Shown here in pieces: positions 1 through 6,541 of a stretch of DNA of 12,809 nucleotides. The DNA comes from CAYOVG01 sp964407285 (GTDB lineage: Bacteria > Desulfobacterota > Syntrophobacteria > Syntrophobacterales > Syntrophobacteraceae). The DNA lies in contig CAYOVG010000197.1 in assembly GCA_964407285.1 (NCBI GenBank), positions 1-12,809 of the forward strand, given 5' to 3'. The position numbers were made by a program, and so were the translations under genes. Numbering within the stretch: the stretch's first letter is position 1; every line of letters begins with the position of its first letter. Below the pieces are notes generated by a model. That model was not told the origin of the DNA, ran no database searches, and was given only the letters and a program-made list of their open reading frames with translations.

Positions 1-2
1 TG

Positions 3-410
3 TTGACAGCCAAATTTGAACCATTACAAAATCAAAGTATTAGCGGGTGAGCACCGGCTTTCCAGCGCGGCGTAATAATCACGAAAGTGGAATACGAGAA
101 CCTGCCCGACAAGAAACCGGAGAAACTGACCGGCTACGTCGCCTCGATTCCGGTCGGCCTGGACTCCGTCGGATCTGTCGTGCTGAACACCTGCGACAGC
201 GAGCAAACCGATCGTGTGAACTGTTTCAATGTCGGAGGAAACGTACGGAAGGGCAAAACCAAATTCGGCAATTTCTTCTTCGGCGGCTCTTTGAATATAC
301 TGCTCTTCTCAAAGGGGATGATCTCTCCGGCCGTTCAAACTCGAATGGGCAACCAGATTGGCGTGATCAATATCGGAACCGCGCCGGAATCCCCCTGGTC
401 CATGGATTAA
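3..410 (+). pseudogene. Phosphatidylserine decarboxylase-like C-terminal part, frame interrupted by TGA
   Basis: The readable protein is the C-terminal end of a phosphatidylserine decarboxylase (PSD) proenzyme, which makes phosphatidylethanolamine at the membrane and cleaves itself at a Gly-Ser bond to form a pyruvoyl group. Counting from GTG 87, the stretch FGNFFFGGSLNILLF (about residues 60-74) fits the family cleavage region, with G67-S68 as the expected cleavage site. The preceding GYVASIPVGLDSVGSVVL fits the family's VGA/VGS strand. The frame is open from base 3 to the TAA at 408-410 except for one TGA at 48-50. Residues on both sides of that TGA (an N-Q-S segment before, AFQRGV after) look like family sequence, so I infer a nonsense mutation or sequence error rather than a natural short gene. 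From 51 or 87 onward the family's upstream catalytic His and Asp would be missing. The gene's 5' part lies outside the window. A standalone 107-residue protein from GTG 87 is the alternative. Confidence 0.5.
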
Positions 411-443
411 GGTGACGCCCGGAATCGGAGTAACCGTTTAGAC

Positions 444-503
444 GGCAGGGCGGGGCTTCGTCCGCGCCGGACAGGGCGCGCGCGGACGAAGCCCCGCCCT
501 GCC
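444..503. repeat. Perfect 24-bp inverted repeat (long hairpin)
   Basis: The left arm at 444-467 (beginning GGCAGGGCGGGGCTTCG) is the exact reverse complement of the right arm at 480-503, with a 12-base loop at 468-479. It lies between two convergent genes (the PSD-like remnant and the minus-strand unknown gene). It could act as a bidirectional transcription barrier, but there is no T-run on either side, so it is not a standard intrinsic terminator. A diverged copy of the right arm lies at 565-588, which suggests an interspersed repeat family. Confidence 0.85.
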
Positions 504-536
504 ATTGGCCCGTCATTCGTCTCCGGTCGCTTGTTC

Positions 537-588
537 CCCGGCGCAGGCATGCCGGGTGGGAGAGGCGGGGACGAAACCCCACCCTACC
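537..588. repeat. Second palindrome plus diverged copy of the 24-bp arm
   Basis: CCCGGC at 537-542 and GCCGGG at 551-556 form a perfect 6-bp stem with an 8-base loop. Directly after it, 565-588 matches the right arm of the 444-503 palindrome at 20 of 24 positions (core GGACGAAACCCCACCCTACC). GGGTGGG at 554-560 can also pair with CCCACCC at 578-584. This looks like a decayed second unit of the same repeat family. Confidence 0.6.
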
Positions 589-644
589 GCCAGCGTGCGG
601 AGCCTTACGTCAACGTTCATGCGCGGGAGCGCGGGAACCGGACA

Positions 645-1115
645 TTAGGGAGACGGGCGAACTTCGGGCCTCTCCGGTTCCGACTTGCGGTCCGCCGGCA
701 GGTATCCCTCCATCACCGCCACCTTCCGCCATTTCCCGTCTTCCAGCCAGTCACGATACTTCTTCAGCACATACTTCGCCGCAAAGGCGGGCCTCGAAAG
801 ATAGCCGAGATTGCAGCCGAGCAGTTCCTGCTTCATCTGTTCGAGTGTTGCGTCGATTTCATCATTGCTTACAAAATTCCGGATTTTTTCATTCTGAAAG
901 AAAACGCGGTTTCCGAATTCCGCGACGAACTCCTTATAGGACTTTTCGGGATCGCCGCAGTCGGCGAAGTGATTCTCCTCGACATTGATGGGAGCATGAA
1001 TCAAGAGTTTTACCAGGGACCGGTCCCCGATGACGGGTCGAGACTGATCGTAGAAATAAAGGCTTAATCCATTGTCCAGCTTCACTTCATCCATGAGACG
1101 GCCTTGCGGTTCCAT
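645..1115 (-). CDS. Hypothetical protein, 156 residues
   Basis: I do not recognise this protein. It is a soluble-looking 156-residue polypeptide with no signal peptide and no membrane segment. It begins with a short acidic/polar stretch and a strand-like segment (LDNGLSLYFYDQSRP). The middle is rich in charged helices, and the tail is basic and proline-containing (about residues 141-156). ATG 1115 is favoured because an in-frame TAA lies just upstream and GGAGG sits 12 bases before the ATG, slightly farther than usual. It stands alone on its strand, convergent with the PSD-like remnant and divergent from porC. Its DNA looks visibly more AT-rich than the metabolic operons to the right. The protein-like composition and clear Shine-Dalgarno site suggest a real gene, but no function can be assigned. 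Confidence 0.75.
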   Translation of the reverse strand: MEPQGRLMDEVKLDNGLSLYFYDQSRPVIGDRSLVKLLIHAPINVEENHFADCGDPEKSYKEFVAEFGNRVFFQNEKIRNFVSNDEIDATLEQMKQELLGCNLGYLSRPAFAAKYVLKKYRDWLEDGKWRKVAVMEGYLPADRKSEPERPEVRPSP

Positions 1116-1284
1116 ACTGCCGTATTACCTCCATTCGATTTACGAAGTTTTGTCCCGGTACCTTACCCGATACCGTATTCAAGCGAAAGGAATAAGAGAA
1201 TCAAAGATTGTCCGGAATTAAAACCAAAAGGGGGGAGAAGAGCAAGCAAAAACCGTTTCCGGATGATTCGTGATCGCTCTTTTG

Positions 1285-1313
1285 TTGACTTACGGCCTTC
1301 AAGGAGCTATTAA
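1285..1313 (+). promoter_or_regulatory. Predicted sigma70-type promoter for porCD
   Basis: TTGACT at 1285-1290 (5 of 6 to the -35 consensus) and TATTAA at 1308-1313 are separated by exactly 17 bases. Transcription would start near 1320, leaving a leader of about 75 bases before porC. Confidence 0.5.
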
Positions 1314-1396
1314 TTCGAGCGTTCCGGTCCCGGGATAAGAAAATAAGCGGAAGGGATTATGAAATCAACGGGGAGAGCAGGAGTCTGGAGTCTCAG

Positions 1397-1990
1397 ATGA
1401 AACGGAAGTGTATCGAGATAAGGTGGCACGGGCGCGGAGGCCAGGGGGCGGTTACGGCAGCCATGATCCTGGCGGAAGCGGCATACTATGATGGATATAA
1501 GGGAGTTACGGCGGCTCCTTTTTTTGGCGCGGAACGGCGGGGAGCGCCGATTGTCGCGACGAATCGGCTTGGGTGGGAACCCGTGAGGACGTTCTCGCTG
1601 GTGCGGTATCCCGATGTGGTGGTGGTTCTCGACGAGACCCTCCTGGACGTGGTCGATGTCACCGCCGGCCTCAATCCCGGAGGAATGGTGCTCATCAACA
1701 CGGTCCATCCCCCCGAGTCTTTCAATCTTGACACTACCGCCAACATCGCCACCACCAATGCGAGCGGCTGCGCCAGGGAGGCGGGGTTGATCGTCGCGGG
1801 GGCGGTGATTTCCAATACCGCAATCCTCGGGGGCCTTTCGCGGGCCACCGGCCTGGTGACGTTGCAGAGCATCGAAAAGGTGCTTCTCGAACACTTCAAA
1901 GGCGGCGCCGCGGAGAAAAACGTCCAGGGCGCCCGGCTTTCGTTCGAGAGGACCCTTTTGTTGAGGGATTCGTCGCTTGCCTGCGCCTGA
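1397..1990 (+). CDS. porC: Pyruvate/2-oxoacid:ferredoxin oxidoreductase, gamma subunit
   Basis: This is the gamma subunit of a multi-subunit pyruvate:ferredoxin oxidoreductase, which reversibly converts pyruvate and CoA to acetyl-CoA and CO2 with reduction of ferredoxin in the cytoplasm. The 197 residues carry the family's N-terminal HGRGGQGAV motif (residues 11-19) and the FFGAERRGAP signature (42-51), which is typical of PorC/PorG. GGAG at 1387-1390 lies six bases before ATG 1397. The delta-subunit gene follows on the same strand about 146 bases later. The alpha and beta catalytic subunits (thiamine-diphosphate binding) do not follow, so they must be encoded elsewhere or upstream of the window. 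The substrate could be another 2-oxoacid (2-oxoglutarate, 2-oxoisovalerate), which the gamma subunit alone cannot decide. Confidence 0.93.
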   Translation: MKRKCIEIRWHGRGGQGAVTAAMILAEAAYYDGYKGVTAAPFFGAERRGAPIVATNRLGWEPVRTFSLVRYPDVVVVLDETLLDVVDVTAGLNPGGMVLINTVHPPESFNLDTTANIATTNASGCAREAGLIVAGAVISNTAILGGLSRATGLVTLQSIEKVLLEHFKGGAAEKNVQGARLSFERTLLLRDSSLACA

Positions 1991-2136
1991 GAAACGGCCG
2001 TGGTTACGGCGTGATTCACGGTTGCAGCCGACTGGTGATCAATACGGCATCTACCCGACCGGGGATGTGAAATCGAAATGCATGCGGATCCGGGTGAAAT
2101 CAGGTGAAACCGTCCGCAGTGAACAGGAATGAACAG

Positions 2137-2430
2137 ATGGCAGCAAGAAAAATCGATCCTTTTACCTATACTCACTCCAAGCTGTGCAAGGGCGAAGCGG
2201 GCAAGACCGGCGACTGGCGAACGGCCCGTCCCGAGATCGACAATTCCAGGTGCACCCCCGCCAGGACCAACAAGAAGTCCTGTTTCATCTGCGAGCTATA
2301 CTGCCCGGAGGGAATTGTGAAAAAGACCATTCCGGTGGAGATAGACCTGGATTACTGCAAGGGGTGCGGAATCTGCGCCGAGGAATGCCCGTCCAAGGCG
2401 ATTACGATGGTCGAGGAAAGAGGCGAGTAA
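2137..2430 (+). CDS. porD: 2-oxoacid:ferredoxin oxidoreductase, delta (ferredoxin-type) subunit
   Basis: This is a small electron-transfer subunit with two [4Fe-4S] sites that passes electrons from the oxidoreductase core to ferredoxin. In the 97-residue form, the second cluster is canonical (C74-x2-C77-x2-C80-x3-C84-P). The first reads C39 ... C49-x2-C52-x3-C56-P: the usual first Cys, three residues before C49, is a Lys, and C39 may supply the fourth ligand. ATG 2137 is chosen because AGGA lies eight bases upstream. The same frame could begin at GTG 2104, adding 11 residues, but no convincing ribosome site precedes it. The gene partners porC and ends 44 bases before the convergent methyltransferase gene, with no porA or porB after it. 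Confidence 0.92.
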   Translation: MAARKIDPFTYTHSKLCKGEAGKTGDWRTARPEIDNSRCTPARTNKKSCFICELYCPEGIVKKTIPVEIDLDYCKGCGICAEECPSKAITMVEERGE

Positions 2431-2474
2431 CCGGGAGGAGAGGGGGAGCCGGCCCGGAACGGCGAACGGCGGCG

Positions 2475-3233
2475 TTACCTTTTCTCCGCAGTGAAAACCA
2501 CTCTGTGGAACATGTCTCCGGTTTCCTCCCTCGAGAGGCGGACCTGTACGAACCCCGCGTTCTCCAGCATGGCCGACAGGTCGCTTTCCGTGCGGGAGCC
2601 GCTCATGCACCACGCCCATGCGTCCGGCTCCTCTCCGAAATAGTCGGGGAGGGGACCGGTGCTGCAAAGGTCCGCGGCCGCCAGCCGTCCGCCCGGTTTC
2701 ATGACCCGAAGGACCTCATCCAGGACTTCCACCTTATCCGAAAACAGGTTGAAAACCCCGTTCATCAACACCCAGTCGAATGAACGTTCGCGGAAGGGAA
2801 GCGCGTTGCCGTCGCCGCACGCCCACAGCAGCGCTTCCGCCGGCAGACCGGCCAGGGAGCCGCAATCGCGCGCCTTGTACAAAATGGAGAATACGACGTC
2901 CATATTGACGATGGCGACCGGGGCGACCGGTCGGGATTCGGAAGAACCGCGCCCGGCCAGTATCGCAAAGGAGTCCACGGCGGCCCCGCAGCCCAGGTTC
3001 AACAGCCGGTCTCCGGGTCGGGGCCGTACATGGGCGGGCAGGTTTCCGCAGGGAACGAACCAGTCCCAGTACGTACTGGTGACGGGGATGACGCCGTCCA
3101 GGATTTCCAGCGGGTAGCCCAGTTCTTCCGCCAGTGCTCTGCCGGTCTTGATGGGCAATGAATGGCGCTTCTCGCGGTCGAAAAGCGTTCCATAGTACTC
3201 CCGGATGTGTGTTTTCAGTTCTTCACCGTTCAT
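2475..3233 (-). CDS. SAM-dependent methyltransferase, ArsM/UbiE-like
   Basis: This is a class I S-adenosylmethionine-dependent methyltransferase of 252 residues, cytoplasmic. Motif I is LNLGCGAAVD (residues 79-87), an acidic residue follows the next strand (D112), then ACGDGNALPF (138-147) and the post-motif RVMKPGGRL (176-184). The N-terminal REYYG, the PCGNLP stretch just before motif I (C62), and WCMSG near the C-terminus (C209) resemble equivalent places in arsenite methyltransferases (ArsM). The N-terminal paired cysteines often seen in ArsM are absent. The substrate is therefore unknown: arsenite is possible, a small organic molecule equally so. The frame stays open much further upstream, but ATG 3233 is chosen because it overlaps the queH stop by 11 bases and begins the recognisable domain. 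It is the last gene of the operon. Confidence 0.85.
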   Translation of the reverse strand: MNGEELKTHIREYYGTLFDREKRHSLPIKTGRALAEELGYPLEILDGVIPVTSTYWDWFVPCGNLPAHVRPRPGDRLLNLGCGAAVDSFAILAGRGSSESRPVAPVAIVNMDVVFSILYKARDCGSLAGLPAEALLWACGDGNALPFRERSFDWVLMNGVFNLFSDKVEVLDEVLRVMKPGGRLAAADLCSTGPLPDYFGEEPDAWAWCMSGSRTESDLSAMLENAGFVQVRLSREETGDMFHRVVFTAEKR

Positions 3234-3867
3234 GGCGTTCGTCCGTTCTGCTGCCGCCTGTCCCGGCTTCAACGTCGGCGTCCGTATCCGTCGCCGCTCC
3301 GGTCCCTGCTTCCGCCTTCCCCGGAACTCGTTCCTGCTCCTTGAAGAAACGCTCCTTCTCGCTATAGATGCACCCGCAATACTCCTGGCGATAGATGCCG
3401 AGAGCTTTGGAGGCTTCCCGGCCTTCCTTCCATCCGGTCCGGAAGTCCTCGTAGTAAAACGGTACTCCGTATTTCCTCGATGCTTCCTCGGCGATGGAGC
3501 GGATGAGGTCGTGCTTCTGGCGCTTGCTGTAGAGGAGGGTCGTGGTGAACGCGTCGAACCGGCTCTTCCCGGCCAGGCGGGCGGCTGCTTCGAGCCGGGT
3601 CGAATAGCAGAGCAGGCAACGGTTTCCCTCTCTGAACGCCACCTGCCGCAGAAAACTTTCCAGTTCGTAGTCCGGGCGGACAATCACCTGCAGGTCTTCC
3701 ATCCGCGCCAGCGTGCGGAGCGCCTCCAGGCGTCTTTGCAGTTCGCGGTATGGTTGTATGAACGGGTTGTAGAAAAAGCCGCGGACCGCCCAATCGTTGG
3801 AACGCAACGCCCGGAGGGGAAAAATGGCGCAAGGGCCGCAGCATGTGTGAAGGAGGATGCGGTTCAT
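3223..3867 (-). CDS. queH: Epoxyqueuosine reductase QueH
   Basis: QueH (DUF208) performs the last step of queuosine synthesis, reducing epoxyqueuosine in tRNA to queuosine with iron-sulfur chemistry. It is a non-homologous replacement for the cobalamin-dependent QueG. The 214-residue protein shows the family's N-terminal LHTCCGPC (C9, C10, C13), the RCLLCY pair (C84, C87) and YCGC (C164, C166), which are the expected cluster and iron ligands. After about residue 182 it carries a non-conserved Ala/Gly/Thr/Asp tail containing EAGTG twice. The ATG overlaps the mpl stop as ATGA, indicating translational coupling, and its own end overlaps the methyltransferase start by 11 bases. There is no functional link to murein recycling; co-location is probably operon packing. 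Confidence 0.95.
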   Translation of the reverse strand: MNRILLHTCCGPCAIFPLRALRSNDWAVRGFFYNPFIQPYRELQRRLEALRTLARMEDLQVIVRPDYELESFLRQVAFREGNRCLLCYSTRLEAAARLAGKSRFDAFTTTLLYSKRQKHDLIRSIAEEASRKYGVPFYYEDFRTGWKEGREASKALGIYRQEYCGCIYSEKERFFKEQERVPGKAEAGTGAATDTDADVEAGTGGSRTDERHER

Positions 3868-5324
3868 GCCGGTCGTTCTTTCTTCAGATCGAGCCCCGCC
3901 AGCAGTCGCCGGTGAAGGCCGTCAAAACTTCCGTTGCTCATGCAGAGAACCACGTCTCCGGGTTTCGAGGACTCGACCAGGAAATCCAGTAGTCCGTCCG
4001 TGTTTTCGAAGTAGTAGGTCTCGTCGCGGCGGCGGGAGATTCTCTCCACGAGTCGGGCGGTATTCAGTCGTTCATCTTCGGGGATCTTCTCCATGTCGGG
4101 GGCCTGGCGTATGCACACTCTGTGAGCGTCGTCGAAAGCCGTGACGTAGGCGTCTTCGAACACGCGCCTGCGGCTGGAATTGGTGCGGGGCTCGAATGCA
4201 GCCACAATCCGCCTGTCCGGGTAGTAGAGGCGAAGCGCCCGTATCGTTTCGCGCACCGCGGTGGGATGATGGGCAAAATCATCGACCACCAGGATGCCGT
4301 GCGATTCCCCGACGACATCCTGCCGCCGTTTGACTCCTCCGAAGCCGAGAACGGCTTCCCGGATGCTCTCGTGGGAAAGTCCCGCAAGGGAAGCCGCGGC
4401 CGTAACGGCCAGAGTGTTGGCGGCGTTATGCCGTCCGGCCAGCTTCGAAACCATCGCGCGGCGTCGTCCTTCCGGGTCCTCGTAGTCGAACCGCACCTCC
4501 CGCGATCCGTACTCCAGGTCGAGGAGCCGCCAGTCGGCATGCTTCCGACAGCTATACGCGACCACCGTACCCTTGCAGCCTTCCGCCGCCGTGAGGCAGT
4601 TCGGATCGTCGGCATTCACGAGCAGGTATCCGTCCGGGGGGATAAGCTCCACGAACCTGCGGAAAGCGGCAAACACCGCATCGAAATCCTTGAAGATGTC
4701 GGCATGATCGAACTCGATGCCGGTGATTACGCCTATGTGGGGCCGGTAATGGAGGAACTTGGGTCCTTTGTCGAAGAAGGCCGTATCGTACTCATCTCCC
4801 TCCAGGACCATGTAGGGCCCGGAACCCAGCCGGTAACTGCGCTCCCAGTCCTTGAGGAACGCCCCGATGAATGCGCTCGGGTCCATGCCGCCCTGCGCGA
4901 GCACCCACGAGAGGAGGGCCGATGTCGTGCTTTTGCCGTGAGTGCCGGCAATGACGATGCTCCTGTGGTCCGTGAGAAAGAACCGGCCGATGGCTTCGGG
5001 CATCGAGCAATACGGGATATTTTGCTCCAGGACGAACTGCGCTTCGGGATTGTCGCGGCGGATGACGTTTCCGACGATCACCATGTCCGGCGTGTGGAAC
5101 TGCAGATTCCGCGCATTGTAGCCGAGGCTGACGGGGATTCGCAGAGCTTCCAGGTGCAGGCTCATGGGGGGGTAGAGGTTCTGATCGGACCCGACTACGT
5201 CGTAGCCTCTTTCCTTGAGCATGGTGGCGAGCGTTCCCATGGCTATGCCGCCGATGCCGAGAAGGTAGATCTTCCTGCCGTTTTCATTCTTCATATTTTC
5301 GGTATCTTCAATTCGTGGTTGCAT
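3864..5324 (-). CDS. mpl: UDP-N-acetylmuramate:L-alanyl-gamma-D-glutamyl-meso-diaminopimelate ligase
   Basis: Mpl attaches recycled murein tripeptide to UDP-MurNAc with ATP in the cytoplasm, returning it to peptidoglycan synthesis. The sequence is a full-length Mur ligase: nucleotide-sugar Rossmann motif GIGGIAMG (about 23-30), P-loop GTHGKSTT (127-134), the Mpl-type EGDEYDTAFFDK (175-186), EFDHADIF (204-211), DDFAHHPTA in the C-terminal half, and the closing MSNGSFDGLH. The EYDTAFFD and closing motifs separate Mpl from MurC. ATG 5324 overlaps the upstream serine hydrolase end by 17 bases and has GGAAG six bases upstream. A second ATG at 5294 would remove ten non-conserved residues and is a credible alternative. 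The queH gene overlaps its stop by four bases. Confidence 0.95.
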   Translation of the reverse strand: MQPRIEDTENMKNENGRKIYLLGIGGIAMGTLATMLKERGYDVVGSDQNLYPPMSLHLEALRIPVSLGYNARNLQFHTPDMVIVGNVIRRDNPEAQFVLEQNIPYCSMPEAIGRFFLTDHRSIVIAGTHGKSTTSALLSWVLAQGGMDPSAFIGAFLKDWERSYRLGSGPYMVLEGDEYDTAFFDKGPKFLHYRPHIGVITGIEFDHADIFKDFDAVFAAFRRFVELIPPDGYLLVNADDPNCLTAAEGCKGTVVAYSCRKHADWRLLDLEYGSREVRFDYEDPEGRRRAMVSKLAGRHNAANTLAVTAAASLAGLSHESIREAVLGFGGVKRRQDVVGESHGILVVDDFAHHPTAVRETIRALRLYYPDRRIVAAFEPRTNSSRRRVFEDAYVTAFDDAHRVCIRQAPDMEKIPEDERLNTARLVERISRRRDETYYFENTDGLLDFLVESSKPGDVVLCMSNGSFDGLHRRLLAGLDLKKERPA

Positions 5325-6465
5325 GCAACGCTTCCATGATCAGGTTGTGAACCGCCGGGCGGAATTCCTTGATTCCGCTGTTTGCCCTTGTGGGATGGAC
5401 GCGATTGGTGAGCAGGACGACCAGCACGTCCTTTTCGAGGTCCATCCAGAACGAAGTGCCCGTGAAACCGAGATGCCCGACGCTGTTGGGGGAAAAGTAC
5501 ACCCCGGCGCTGGAATCGGCCTCGCTGGGGGTATCGAACCCCAACGCCCAGGTACTACCGGATATCATATTTTTCCTCTCCCAGAAAGCTTTCACTACAG
5601 ATGGAGACCAGGAACCGGAGGGGCCGCTATCGGCGGCCTCACCCCGGTAGACTTTCCGGAGAAAGGAAAGCCATCGGAACACGCCTTCCGCCGTGCCGAA
5701 GAGGCCCGCATGCCCGGCTACCCCTCCCATGGAGAAAGCGTTCTCATCGTGCACCTCGCCCTGCAGCAGCCTGCCGCGCCATGGGCACTGTTCCGTGGCG
5801 ACGAAGCGGAGGTGGTCCTTTCCTCCTTCCGCGTCCCGGCCGCCCGGAGGGGCCGCCGCCTCGGGAGCGACCGAAGCGTCGATCCGGCGAAAATCGAGCA
5901 GGTCCGCGGCTCCGGCGGGCTTCCAGAGGAGTTCCCGCGCGAGCCGGTCCAGCGGTCCGTGGAAGACCGTCTCGATAATCCACCCGAGCAGCATGAATCC
6001 CAGGTCGCTGTAACGGGCCGTCTTGCCGGGAGGATCGGTAAGGGGGGCGCTCAAGATCGAGTTCAACAGAGCATCGGCGCGGCCGGCTGGAGGGACCCGA
6101 ATCAGGTCGAGATAGAAATCTTCGTGGGCGGGGAGACCGGATGCATGGTTGAGGAGATGTCCGACGGTTATATCTTTCTTGTCGCGGGGCGCCGCGCCCC
6201 GGGGCAAAAACCGCGTAACGGCGTCCTCCAGTTGCAGCCTGTTTTCGCTTACGGCGCGGATGCAAAGCGATGCCGTGACGAGCGGCTTGGTGAGGGACGC
6301 CAGGTCGAACCACGTGTCGTGATCCACGGGTCCTCCGCCGTGACGTGTATGTCCCCAGGTTTTCCGGAAGAACAATGTCTCGGATGAAGCCGCCAGAAGG
6401 CTCGCCCCGGAGAAGAGCCGCATCTTCAATGCTGCGTCGAAGACGGGCTCGACCTTGACCGCCAT
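5308..6465 (-). CDS. Beta-lactamase-fold serine hydrolase without signal peptide
   Basis: This is a serine beta-lactamase/penicillin-binding-protein-fold hydrolase (class C-like; the family includes DD-carboxypeptidases, D-aminopeptidases and esterases). In the 385-residue form the nucleophile motif is S57-L-T-K60, the second motif Y152-S-D154 (the esterase-like form of YxN), and the third H331-L-G333. A family-typical GGVAGHAGLFGTAEG lies at 247-261. No signal peptide or lipobox is visible at this start, nor in the longer reading back to ATG 6633, which would bury 92 bases in ldcA. ATG 6465 is chosen for the domain start; GGAG lies 12 bases upstream and a GGAG also directly abuts it, so the start is uncertain. 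Position between ldcA and mpl suggests a murein-peptide substrate, but this is inference. Confidence 0.88.
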   Translation of the reverse strand: MAVKVEPVFDAALKMRLFSGASLLAASSETLFFRKTWGHTRHGGGPVDHDTWFDLASLTKPLVTASLCIRAVSENRLQLEDAVTRFLPRGAAPRDKKDITVGHLLNHASGLPAHEDFYLDLIRVPPAGRADALLNSILSAPLTDPPGKTARYSDLGFMLLGWIIETVFHGPLDRLARELLWKPAGAADLLDFRRIDASVAPEAAAPPGGRDAEGGKDHLRFVATEQCPWRGRLLQGEVHDENAFSMGGVAGHAGLFGTAEGVFRWLSFLRKVYRGEAADSGPSGSWSPSVVKAFWERKNMISGSTWALGFDTPSEADSSAGVYFSPNSVGHLGFTGTSFWMDLEKDVLVVLLTNRVHPTRANSGIKEFRPAVHNLIMEALHATTN

Positions 6466-6541
6466 GGACTCCGAAATCTCCGGAGCATGCGGAATGCCGG
6501 GTTTCGACGGGGCCGTGGCCGTGGGCTCCGGTTGCGTCGGT

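Noticed and set aside
48..90. Selenocysteine recoding of the TGA at 48-50
   Set aside because: No clear SECIS-like hairpin immediately downstream, and no Cys-aligned position is known for PSD here; a nonsense mutation is simpler.
4122..5339. A 405-codon open frame on the plus strand opposite mpl
   Set aside because: It is the GC-driven antisense shadow of mpl; it lacks domain-like sequence and mpl is unmistakable.
5323..6387. Long plus-strand open frame opposite the serine hydrolase, and a similar one at 6455-7507 opposite ldcA
   Set aside because: Both are antisense to strongly supported genes and show no recognisable protein motif.
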